Assembly (NCBI GenBank): GCA_023384415.1 | Contig: JAHDWJ010000008.1 | Location: forward strand, 62,001-126,000 | Origin: Anaerolineae bacterium | GTDB lineage: Bacteria; Chloroflexota; Anaerolineae; Promineifilales; Promineifilaceae | Reading direction: 5' to 3' | DNA length: 64,000 nucleotides | Shown: piece after piece, positions 44,567 through 52,368 of the stretch | How positions within the stretch are numbered: the first letter of the stretch is position 1 | How the letters are laid out: the number at the start of each line of letters is the position of its first letter | Notes under the pieces: generated by a model | What the model was told of the DNA's origin: nothing | The model's input: the letters and a program-made list of their open reading frames with translations, nothing else | The model's database searches: none | Program-made: the position numbers and the translations under genes

Positions 44567-44833
44567 TTACATTCTAGATGAGGGGGGAAACAGTCCCAGG
44601 CTGTGGGCACGGCTGATGGCCTGAGAACGTGAGTTGACGTCTAGTTTGCGGTAGATGTTTTGCAAGTGGGTCTTGACGGTGTTGATGGAAACGAACAGCT
44701 TTAGAGCCATTTCTTTGCGCGAATAACCCGCCAGGACCAGACAGAGGATAACTCGCTCTTGCTGGGTGAGACGGGTGTCTGAGCAAACGATAACATCAGC
44801 CGCATATGGGAAGGGGGAAGAAAAATGGTCCAT
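44567..44833 (-). CDS. Stand-alone LuxR-type HTH protein
   Basis: An 88-residue protein that is almost only a LuxR DNA-binding domain: 'LTQQERVILCLVLAGYSRKE' and 'VSINTVKTHLQNIYRKLDVN' (~22-68). No receiver or sensor domain is present, so it is either a constitutive regulator or the tail of a decayed larger one. It lies next to the ABC-2 operon on the opposite strand and could regulate it. Confidence 0.75.
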   Translation of the reverse strand: MDHFSSPFPYAADVIVCSDTRLTQQERVILCLVLAGYSRKEMALKLFVSINTVKTHLQNIYRKLDVNSRSQAISRAHSLGLFPPSSRM

Positions 44834-45013
44834 AGTTCTCTACATGATCGCCAATTGGTTAAACCGGGTGCCGTTACTGTATACGATGGTACACGGTTAT
44901 GGCTATGGCTGTAGTGAGAGATGGCATATTTTCTATTTGACATTCCTCATAGGTGAGGACTGAGGATTGAGGATTGAGGGAGGTTTTGAGTTTTTACGAG
45001 TTCGCCAGAGTTG

Positions 45014-46756
45014 TTATATTTTTAGCCGTTGGGATTGGGTGTAGGGGATGATGCTGATGATTTCGCCAGCGTGGATGCGCTGTTGGGTTTCACACCAGTA
45101 GGATATGTCGAGTAGATCGGCGTGATGGGTGATGAAGATGGCTTGCTGGGTGGGGGAGAATCCCATGAAGCGAAGAAATTCCTGGGGAAATACGTCATCA
45201 TCGCCAATGTGAAACCAGGGTTCGGCGGAGAGTTCGTCTTCGTAATGGAGGGATGGGGGAAAGCGGCGGAAGTTACATTCGGTGAGCGGCCGCAGCTCAT
45301 CATAATCGTAAAAGACCACTCGCCCATGCCGGGTCACGCCAAAATTTTTGAGCAGCATATCCCCAGGGAAGATGTTCGCGGCCGCTAAATCTTTAATCGC
45401 CTGCCCATAATCAATGACGGCCGCGGCCGCGTCTTGCGGGGCAGCCTGAGCCAGATAAAGGTCTAGCGGCGTTACTTGCCGCTCCATATACGCATGGCGC
45501 ACCACCAGATATTCCCCTTCCAAACAAACTGTTTGCCCGGCTACCGCCAATAACTCCGCTAGCAAAGCTGGGGCAAACTGCTCCTGGCGAAACTGTAAAT
45601 GTTCAAACGTCTGGGCATCTACCAGGCGGCCGGCCCGATCATGGTGAAAAACCATCTCATATTGCCGGATCACCTCTGCCCGTGTGGTTCGTTTGGGATA
45701 ATCAAACCGATCTTTGATCACCTTAAACACCATATCATAATCGGGCAGGGTAAAGACAATCATCACCATCCCCCGCTGACCAGGGGCAATTTCAAACTGA
45801 GCCGTTGATTGGGCCAAATGACGTAACAAATCTCGGTACAACTCTGTTTTGCCATGTTTGTTGTATCCTAGCGAAATATAAATTTCCGCCTTCCGCTTTC
45901 GCGGGATGAGGGAGTGGACAAAATATACCAGGTCAAACGGGCGAGTGATGGCGACATGGAAGTAGGAGCGGGCAAAGCTAAATAGAACGCTAACCCCATT
46001 CTCGTCTAAAATCACCGCATCTATGTAAATACCCGCATCATTGTTGAGCAGGGCCAATGCCAGAGGAATCATTCCGCTGCTGGTGAAGATTCGCCCTATC
46101 AGGTATGCCCCTTTGCCCCGGGAGAACGGCTGCTTGACCATATCAATCTGGGTGATCGCGGCCGCGTTCCCCGCCACAAACGCCTCAATCCGCCGGGCTA
46201 CCTGGGCACAATCTTGCTCCAAATGGGCAAATTTAGCCTGATACCCATATTCCTGGACAATCTGCAACAGTAACGCCTCTAATGAGTGCCCGCGAGGGAA
46301 ATAACTGCGGTATACATCTACCGGCGAGGGGGTCGGGGGCATATCAAAATCGGTGGCCACAAACTCAATTTGCGGGTCTACGCCAACGGTGGCAAAAATC
46401 CGCCGGGTGACAGAGTTAAAGAAAGTTTCGGCCAGCTCCCAATCATCGTCAGTGGTGATAAGACTAGAGTAGACGGCTTTCATGCTGGCCCAAACCAACT
46501 TGTCCGTAACCCGTTCGGCTAATAAACTACGTATCTGGGTGACAAGATGGTTGATTACCTGCCCATACAAACCGAGTCGCTGTTGGGCATCGGCCCGGTG
46601 CCCGTGCCAATCCCGCTCTTCAAAGCGGGTTTGGGCCTGCCGGGTGATTTTGTTGAAGTTTTGGCTGTAGGCAACAAAGGCATCATGGATGACGGCCGCG
46701 CCCATATTGGCCAGGCGGCTGTCGGTGAGACGGGAGGGGGTGGGGTGGGAGGGCAT
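45014..46756 (-). CDS. aceK: Isocitrate dehydrogenase kinase/phosphatase
   Basis: A 580-residue AceK, which phosphorylates and dephosphorylates isocitrate dehydrogenase to divert carbon to the glyoxylate bypass. The N-terminal regulatory half is intact ('YFPRGHSLEALLLQIVQEYG', ~150). The kinase half has 'YISLGYNKHGKTELYRDLL' (~305), the ATP region 'VMIVFTLPDYDMVFKVIKDR' (~345) and 'AAANIFPGDMLLKNFGVTRH' plus 'VVFYDYDELRPL' (~460-490), with catalytic/metal Asp residues present. The length equals the enterobacterial enzyme. aceA, aceB and icd are not in the window. Six-plus GCGGCCGC-type sites show long residence in this genome. Confidence 0.93.
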   Translation of the reverse strand: MPSHPTPSRLTDSRLANMGAAVIHDAFVAYSQNFNKITRQAQTRFEERDWHGHRADAQQRLGLYGQVINHLVTQIRSLLAERVTDKLVWASMKAVYSSLITTDDDWELAETFFNSVTRRIFATVGVDPQIEFVATDFDMPPTPSPVDVYRSYFPRGHSLEALLLQIVQEYGYQAKFAHLEQDCAQVARRIEAFVAGNAAAITQIDMVKQPFSRGKGAYLIGRIFTSSGMIPLALALLNNDAGIYIDAVILDENGVSVLFSFARSYFHVAITRPFDLVYFVHSLIPRKRKAEIYISLGYNKHGKTELYRDLLRHLAQSTAQFEIAPGQRGMVMIVFTLPDYDMVFKVIKDRFDYPKRTTRAEVIRQYEMVFHHDRAGRLVDAQTFEHLQFRQEQFAPALLAELLAVAGQTVCLEGEYLVVRHAYMERQVTPLDLYLAQAAPQDAAAAVIDYGQAIKDLAAANIFPGDMLLKNFGVTRHGRVVFYDYDELRPLTECNFRRFPPSLHYEDELSAEPWFHIGDDDVFPQEFLRFMGFSPTQQAIFITHHADLLDISYWCETQQRIHAGEIISIIPYTQSQRLKI

Positions 46757-46842
46757 GGGGAGATTGAGAGATTACTACCTTAGCTTATTTCATTATAGGC
46801 ATAGTGTGGGTTCAGACAAGGATGATTCTTGTCCCATTTAGA

Positions 46843-46945
46843 GTAACTACTAAGATACACCAGAGTTGCACCGCCATGATGCCAAAATCGCGAAGAACTT
46901 CTTGAAAAGCTTTGTGTTTTTTGCGGCTTTGCGGTTAGTAGTTAC
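46843..46945 (+). repeat. Mini-element copy 3 with perfect GTAACTACTAA ends
   Basis: 103 bp bounded by GTAACTACTAA (46843-46853) and TTAGTAGTTAC (46935-46945), a perfect 11-bp inverted repeat. The interior differs from copies 1 and 2 (CGCGAAGAACTTCTTG..., TTTGCGGCTTTGCGG). It ends 10 bp before the aat start codon, so it must supply that gene's upstream signals. Confidence 0.7.
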
Positions 46946-46955
46946 CATTTAGAAC

Positions 46956-47549
46956 ATGGAATTGACACCGGACATTTTGCTTAGTGCTTATTGCCAGGGA
47001 ATGTTCCCCATGGGTTTTGAGGATAGAACCCATCCCCCAGGAACGATTTTTTGGTACGATCCAGACCCCCGGGCTATTATCCCTCTGGATGGGGTTCATG
47101 TTTCTCGTTCGTTGCAGCGAACGATCAAGCAAGGGATTTATGAAGTCCGCATGGATACGGCCTTTGCGTCTGTGATCAAGACTTGTGCCCAGGTACATAA
47201 AAGGGAAGGGGTGTGGATCACACCGACGATTGTGCGAGGTTATACCTGGCTGCATCAGTTGGGGTATGCCCATAGTGTGGAAACGTGGCGTGATGGCAAC
47301 CTGGTAGGGGGGTTATACGGAGTTGCCATCCGGGGGCTGTTTGCCGGGGAGAGTATGTTTAGCCTGGAGCGGGATGCCAGCAAGGTGGCATTGATACATC
47401 TGGTGAAACATCTGCGCTTGCGCCAATTCACCCTGCTGGACACCCAATTTATGACCCCCCATCTACGCCGCTTTGGAGCCATTGAAATTCCCCGCCGCGA
47501 ATATAAAGAACGGCTCGCGGCCGCACTCCAGGTGGATGGGAGTTTCTAG
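46956..47549 (+). CDS. aat: Leucyl/phenylalanyl-tRNA-protein transferase
   Basis: A 197-residue Aat, which adds Leu or Phe to proteins with N-terminal Arg/Lys and so marks them for ClpAP/ClpS degradation (N-degron pathway). Signature blocks: 'LLSAYCQGMFPMG' (~8), 'IFWYDPDPRAIIPLDGVHVS' (~30), 'REGVWITPTIVRGYTWLHQL' (~80) and 'VGGLYGVAIRGLFAGESMFS' (~115), 'LLDTQFMTPHLRRFGAIEI' (~160). It is complete. There is no good Shine-Dalgarno sequence; the mini-element ends just upstream. Confidence 0.95.
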   Translation: MELTPDILLSAYCQGMFPMGFEDRTHPPGTIFWYDPDPRAIIPLDGVHVSRSLQRTIKQGIYEVRMDTAFASVIKTCAQVHKREGVWITPTIVRGYTWLHQLGYAHSVETWRDGNLVGGLYGVAIRGLFAGESMFSLERDASKVALIHLVKHLRLRQFTLLDTQFMTPHLRRFGAIEIPRREYKERLAAALQVDGSF

Positions 47550-47741
47550 TTTCGAGTTGTCGCTTTCGTAAGCGTAATCGTTATCCCCCTCTTGCCAATT
47601 TTGGGCAGTTTGCCCTAAAGCCAGTTACTTTTGTCACCGGAAAACGACTTTTTGGGGAGACAAGGTGATTGAGGGATTGAGAGACGAAGCGACGGGTGAC
47701 TGGAGACTCGTAAACTCGTACCCTCTTCGAGGCGACTACTT

Positions 47742-48752
47742 ATGCTAACTTCTACCTTATCCAACTTTGATGGCCCGCGGCCGCAGCCAATCATTGCTCG
47801 TCTCTTTGCGGCCGCAGCGGTTCTTTTGCTGTTGGTCGGCGGGGGGCTGTTTATCTACTTGTGGCGACTGGCAGAGCGGCCGCAAACCGCTACTATAACC
47901 GCCACGACTGGCCTGGTACAGTTTCAGCGGCATGGGGAGACAGCCTGGCAGACGGCCATCCCCGGTTCCCAGTTATCTGGCGGTGATGGGATTCGCACAG
48001 ACGCGGCCGCTACAGCCCAGATCACCTATTTTGATGGCAGCATTACCCGGCTGGCCGAAAACACCACCCTCACCCTGACCGAATTGAGTGCTTCCCGCAG
48101 CGGCCGTCATTACCAGATCAGACTGACCCAGCACCGCGGGCAAACCAGCCAACTGGTACTCCCCCTCCCCTCAGCCGATTCCCGTTTTGAAATTACGACC
48201 GCGGCCGCGCACATCACCGCTTTGGGCACAACCTACCAGGTACAGGTAGACGAGGCGGGCAACACCCGGATCAACGTCACTGAGGGGAGAGTCAGGGTAC
48301 GCCACCAGCAAGAAGAGCGTGTTTTACTGGCCGGGGAGACGATGCAGGTGATGACAGGGGCTGAGCCGGCGGCCGCAACGGGGCAGCCTACAGGAAGCAG
48401 TGGGGGCAGTGACAGCCCAATCACACCTACGGCGACCATAACGGGCACACCCCCCCCAACGGCCCAACTAACCGCTACCCCATCAGTCACAGCAAGCCCG
48501 AGCGCGGCCGCGCCTACCTTGCGGTCAACCAGCCGGCCCACCTTACAACCCACCGCTTCTCCCTCACCCACAGCTACTCTGCTGCCCCCACCCCCTACAC
48601 CTCGCCCGCCTAACAACAACGACAATGACAACGATAATGATGACAACGATAATGACAACGACAACGATGACAACGATAATGACAACGACAACGATGACGA
48701 CGATAATGACAACGATAATGATGACAATGACAACGATAACGACGACGATTAA
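47742..48752 (+). CDS. FecR-like membrane protein with Asn/Asp-repeat tail
   Basis: A 336-residue protein: an N-terminal membrane helix (~20-42), a FecR domain (~55-190; 'GDGIRTDAAATAQITYFDGS', 'TAAAHITALGTTYQVQVDE', 'TEGRVRVRHQQEERVLLAGE'), a Thr/Pro/Ser linker (~205-285) and a ~50-residue run of alternating Asn and Asp. FecR domains sense outside signals and often contact sigma factors; the sigma/anti-sigma pair at 49761-50682 may be related functionally. A similar Asn/Asp tract is in the cupredoxin protein. Seven GCGGCCGC copies are in this gene. Confidence 0.8.
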   Translation: MLTSTLSNFDGPRPQPIIARLFAAAAVLLLLVGGGLFIYLWRLAERPQTATITATTGLVQFQRHGETAWQTAIPGSQLSGGDGIRTDAAATAQITYFDGSITRLAENTTLTLTELSASRSGRHYQIRLTQHRGQTSQLVLPLPSADSRFEITTAAAHITALGTTYQVQVDEAGNTRINVTEGRVRVRHQQEERVLLAGETMQVMTGAEPAAATGQPTGSSGGSDSPITPTATITGTPPPTAQLTATPSVTASPSAAAPTLRSTSRPTLQPTASPSPTATLLPPPPTPRPPNNNDNDNDNDDNDNDNDNDDNDNDNDNDDDDNDNDNDDNDNDNDDD

Positions 48753-48841
48753 TCAACCCGGTTCACACTTGCAGCCTGGGCCAGATAAGCGATCAACCTG
48801 GTTGTGAGCCATAACAAGACGGGTCAAGAGCATTACATTTT

Positions 48842-49678
48842 CTATAGCTCTTCCCCCGCTTTGCGGCTCACAATCAGAATGGTATCATCTGTAAGACGGG
48901 TATTGGGGACAATAAGGCGGCCGCGTTCCGTCTCCACCTCACTATTCAACGAGCCAATCCCTATCAACACCCCCTCCTGCCCGTCTATCATCACCGTATC
49001 CCCTATCTGATAGACATCACGGGCATAGTAACCGGCCAACACATTCCGGGCCACATCCCGCCCCCCCAGACCAAAAGCCAGGGCCAACCCGGCCAGAACG
49101 ATGGCCAGCATGGTGATAAATGATTCCTGGAGAATGGTCACGTCTACCCCCAACCGCTGAATGCTGATGATGACAGCCATGATGAGAACAAGCCCGCGCA
49201 CAGCCCCGCCAATCGCCTGATGGAACTCAATGCCCATGCTGGCAACAGCGGCCTGGCTGGCCCGGCCTAAAAATTGGGCCACCAAAGCCCCGGCCAGGAA
49301 GACGAAAAGGGCGGCTAAAAGGCGGGGCAGGTAAGCAATCAGCAGGCGAAGTTGTTCGACCGCGGCCGCGATCCCCAATGATTCCAACGCCAGCAGCAAA
49401 AAGTTCAGAAAAATGATCCAATAGATAAATTGCCCCAACACTCCCGACGCGGTACTCTGGATATTGGCCTGCTTTAACCCCCCGGCCAGTCCCGTCCGCT
49501 CTACCATTTTGTCCAGCCCCACCCGTTCGGCCACCCGTTGTACCGCCCGCCCGATCAGCTTAGACAGGAAGTGACCCAAAATCAGGATGATCGTGGAAAC
49601 GAACAGCTTGGGCACAAAAGAGACAACGCCTAACAATAAGTTGGTGATAGCTGTACGGATAAGGTCTAGATCAAGCAT
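48842..49678 (-). CDS. MscS-like mechanosensitive channel
   Basis: A 278-residue membrane protein with four to five helices (~12-40, ~75-105, ~115-140, ~160-185, ~190-215) and a C-terminal MscS beta domain: 'AFGLGGRDVARNVLAGYYAR' followed by 'VYQIGDTVMIDGQEGVLIGI' and 'LIVPNTRLTDDTILIVSR'. The N-terminus resembles the 'conserved TM helix' (PF05552) channels. It would release solutes on hypo-osmotic shock. Same strand as, and just downstream of, the sigma/anti-sigma genes. Confidence 0.82.
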   Translation of the reverse strand: MLDLDLIRTAITNLLLGVVSFVPKLFVSTIILILGHFLSKLIGRAVQRVAERVGLDKMVERTGLAGGLKQANIQSTASGVLGQFIYWIIFLNFLLLALESLGIAAAVEQLRLLIAYLPRLLAALFVFLAGALVAQFLGRASQAAVASMGIEFHQAIGGAVRGLVLIMAVIISIQRLGVDVTILQESFITMLAIVLAGLALAFGLGGRDVARNVLAGYYARDVYQIGDTVMIDGQEGVLIGIGSLNSEVETERGRLIVPNTRLTDDTILIVSRKAGEEL

Positions 49679-49760
49679 GATTCCCTCCAGGGATTAGGAC
49701 TGAGGAATAGAGAGTAAACAGTAGGGATTGAGAGATTGGAGACTAGAGAGTGCTGACTGA

Positions 49761-50105
49761 CTACTGTTCGCTGCCGGATAATTTCTCCAGCAGCGGCCGC
49801 AGCAGGGCAAAGGAGACCTGGGCAAATCCTTCGGTACCTAACCAGAGGGCGCGACCGGCCACTTCGGAACGATGAATCTGGTTAATCACCCGCTGTTCAA
49901 TGCGCTGCACCCGCACAGGCTCCGGATCAACCGGTTCCGACGGCAAGGCGGCCAGCCCACCCGGCAGCGGGGTTGTTTCCCACAACCGCTCAGTGATAGC
50001 CAGGCAATGATCACACGTCTCCAAATGGGCCAACACCTGCTCTATCTCAGCCTCAGAGAGCGTTCCAGCGACATACGATTCTAATAACGATTCCGGGTGT
50101 TCCAT
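49761..50105 (-). CDS. Anti-sigma factor with zf-HC2 domain
   Basis: A 114-residue cytosolic protein whose N-terminus has the anti-sigma zinc-finger pattern 'EIEQVLAHLETCDHCLAITE' (H-x3-C-x2-C). No membrane helix follows, unlike many anti-sigma factors, so it may be soluble or need a partner. Its start is 4 bp after the sigma-factor stop, so they form one operon; it likely inhibits that sigma factor. Confidence 0.8.
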   Translation of the reverse strand: MEHPESLLESYVAGTLSEAEIEQVLAHLETCDHCLAITERLWETTPLPGGLAALPSEPVDPEPVRVQRIEQRVINQIHRSEVAGRALWLGTEGFAQVSFALLRPLLEKLSGSEQ

Positions 50106-50109
50106 GAAC

Positions 50110-50682
50110 CTATTCCTGATTCAACTGTTGATAAACCGCCTGGAGCGACAGCCTGGCCCGCTGCACCCGCATCTTGGCCGCACTCAGGCCAATACCCAAC
50201 AAGGCGGCAATTTCATCATACTGTTTTTGCTCAATATCTTTGTAGCGCAAAATCTGAATATCCTCTGGGCGTAAACTGGCAAACGCGGCCGCGAGCCGTT
50301 CCCGCCGCCCCTGCTCCAAAATCGTCTCCTCAACCGTCTCTACCGCCGGGATAAATTCAGCCGCCGTTTCCAGCTCCGTTTCGCTTTCTTGCGGCCGCCG
50401 CGCTCGTGCCCGCAGCTCATTTTGAGCCGTGTTAATGGCTATGCGATACAACCAGGTCTTAAAAGTAGACCGCCCCTCAAACGAAGCCAGGCTGCGATAC
50501 ACCTTAAAAAACACTTCCTGGGTCAAATCTTCGGCATCATCTCCATTACCCATGAAACGGTAACAGACACGCCAGACCAGACGTTGGTAACGGCGCATTA
50601 GCTCCTGGAACGGGCGATCATCTTTATTCCCCCGTTCCTGGCATAATTGTACCAACGCCTCATCCGACAATTGGCCCATCAT
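50110..50682 (-). CDS. ECF RNA polymerase sigma factor
   Basis: A 190-residue ECF sigma factor. Region 2: 'FQELMRRYQRLVWRVCYRFM', 'NGDDAEDLTQEVFFKVYRSL', 'FKTWLYRIAINTAQNELRAR'. Region 4: 'ILRYKDIEQKQYDEIAALLG' and 'LSAAKMRVQRARLSLQAVY'. I take the first ATG (50682), with AGAGG about 9 bases upstream; two TTG codons precede it. It is co-encoded with the anti-sigma factor at 49761. Confidence 0.93.
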   Translation of the reverse strand: MMGQLSDEALVQLCQERGNKDDRPFQELMRRYQRLVWRVCYRFMGNGDDAEDLTQEVFFKVYRSLASFEGRSTFKTWLYRIAINTAQNELRARARRPQESETELETAAEFIPAVETVEETILEQGRRERLAAAFASLRPEDIQILRYKDIEQKQYDEIAALLGIGLSAAKMRVQRARLSLQAVYQQLNQE

Positions 50683-50688
50683 CAACAA

Positions 50689-51002
50689 ACGCCTCTGGAA
50701 TTATGAATTATGCGGTATGAATTATGAGGGAGGCGGCTGTGTAGGGATGTCGCCGCTAGCCCACCAGAATTATTACGCCTATTCACAATCCGGGCTACTT
50801 TTGCCGGTTGCCGGGTTATAATGCAAAGACACAAGGATATTTAATTGGTCACTTGCCCCAAAGCTGGCCTCTTCCCATTCGTAGCCCAATCACCAGGTAA
50901 ACGAAAAACAATCGCCTGGCAAATGGGGTATACTGCCTGAAACATTGAGGCCCGGCGCAGTGACGAAGCCAGCGAACAATCAGGCAAAACTACCTGGAGA
51001 AC
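50689..51002. other. Intergenic region between divergent genes
   Basis: Contains GAATTATG word repeats (~50696-50730) and a TATAAT at 50817-50822 without a good -35, which may drive the lipoprotein gene at 51006. I see no gene. Confidence 0.4.
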
Positions 51003-51005
51003 GTG

Positions 51006-52268
51006 ATGCACAATCATTCATTGACCACCCTTCTACTTTTTATGGCTATCATCTGTTTGCTGATGGGTTGCACCGTCACCGAACCATCGGTTGAACCGGA
51101 CACGGTAGGAGAAATTACCTATACGCCAACCACAGCCCCATCTACCCCGATTGCCACGGCGACAATGATGCCTGAAAGTGACGAAGCAGCTTCCCCAACA
51201 GCCACCCCCACCCCCTGGCTTGCCCCAACCCTGGATGAACTCTCGTTGACAGCTACCAGCGCGGCCGCGACCGCCTACCCCAACCTGGCCTCAGAAAACT
51301 CAGCCACGCCTACCCCTGTCCCCCCCTTCCCCGGCATGATTTACCAGGCGGAGAATGGTCTCTGGCAGGTTAGCGAAAATTGGCAGCCCCACCTGCTTTC
51401 TACCCACCGGCAGGCTCGCCTTTCTCCCGACGGGACGCAGTTAGTTCATGCCGCAGAAGGTGACCTCTGGTTGACCAATCTGGCCGATGGCACCCTTACC
51501 CAGCTTACCAACACCCCAAATCATATTGAACACAGCCCTCAATGGTGGCCGGCCCATCCTGACATCATCCTCTTTTTTAGTCGGCCGTCTGACCAGGAAG
51601 AAGAAGCCCAAGATAGGGGATACCTGGCGGCTATGAGTTGGCGTGAAGGGTGGCTCACCCTTTTAGAAAGGGATGTGGTATCGCTAGATGATTTCGCCCC
51701 TTCCCCCAATGGTCTGCACATCGCTTATGATCGGGCAGGCAAGCCGTGGTTATACCATTGGGATTTAGAGTCTGGGGAATCGCTCTATGAAAACAGTTAC
51801 CGTGGTGAGCAGACCGTTACCTGGGCCCGATTGGGGTCACCCTCGTGGTCTTCAGATGGGAACAAGGTAGCCTGGATAGCTGCCATTACGGGAGCGGCAT
51901 TCCCGGCAAATGGGGTCTGGCAGGTCGCGGCCGCTATCTTTGATTTGAGCGATTACACTTTCACTCTCTTACACCCTTATGATAACCTGGGGCGTGGCGG
52001 GTGGTACGCGGCCGCGACCTGGAGCCCTGATGACCAATGGCTGGCCTTTGTCACCGAAGATATAGACCCGGCCCGGTGGGGTCTCTGGGTTGCCCGAACC
52101 GATGGCCTGGAGGAGCATTATTTGGGGCCAGGCCAGAATCCCGTTTGGAGCCCTGATGGAAAATGGCTGGTTTATCAGGATGTTACAACTCAGCTTGTCG
52201 AAACGACTACCTGGTATAAGCTCAATGTTTATATCTATGATAACGGGGTGGTTGTAGATTGGCGGTGA
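51006..52268 (+). CDS. Lipoprotein with TolB-like beta-propeller
   Basis: A 420-residue lipoprotein: signal peptide with lipobox 'LLMGC|TVTEP' (~17-26), a Thr/Pro/Ala-rich linker (~30-110), then WD40/PD40 blades with repeated 'LSPDGTQLVHAAEGDLWL', 'SWSSDGNKVAWIAAITG', 'WSPDDQWLAFVTEDIDPARW' and 'NPVWSPDGKWLVYQDV'. Such propellers bind proteins or sugars outside the membrane. The start is the ATG at 51006; a GTG three bases upstream gives the longer ORF. Confidence 0.85.
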   Translation: MHNHSLTTLLLFMAIICLLMGCTVTEPSVEPDTVGEITYTPTTAPSTPIATATMMPESDEAASPTATPTPWLAPTLDELSLTATSAAATAYPNLASENSATPTPVPPFPGMIYQAENGLWQVSENWQPHLLSTHRQARLSPDGTQLVHAAEGDLWLTNLADGTLTQLTNTPNHIEHSPQWWPAHPDIILFFSRPSDQEEEAQDRGYLAAMSWREGWLTLLERDVVSLDDFAPSPNGLHIAYDRAGKPWLYHWDLESGESLYENSYRGEQTVTWARLGSPSWSSDGNKVAWIAAITGAAFPANGVWQVAAAIFDLSDYTFTLLHPYDNLGRGGWYAAATWSPDDQWLAFVTEDIDPARWGLWVARTDGLEEHYLGPGQNPVWSPDGKWLVYQDVTTQLVETTTWYKLNVYIYDNGVVVDWR

Positions 52269-52368
52269 CAACAACAACTTTGCGGAAAGAACAAATTTTG
52301 GACCAATCATTCGTCAATCCCATTCATCCGTGTTCTACCCATCCCCCGTTACTTCTTGAGAGTGTTCT

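Noticed and set aside
48233..48733. Minus-strand ORF of Ser/Leu repeats
   Set aside because: It is the antisense reading of the Asn/Asp repeat and FecR gene; composition is an artefact.
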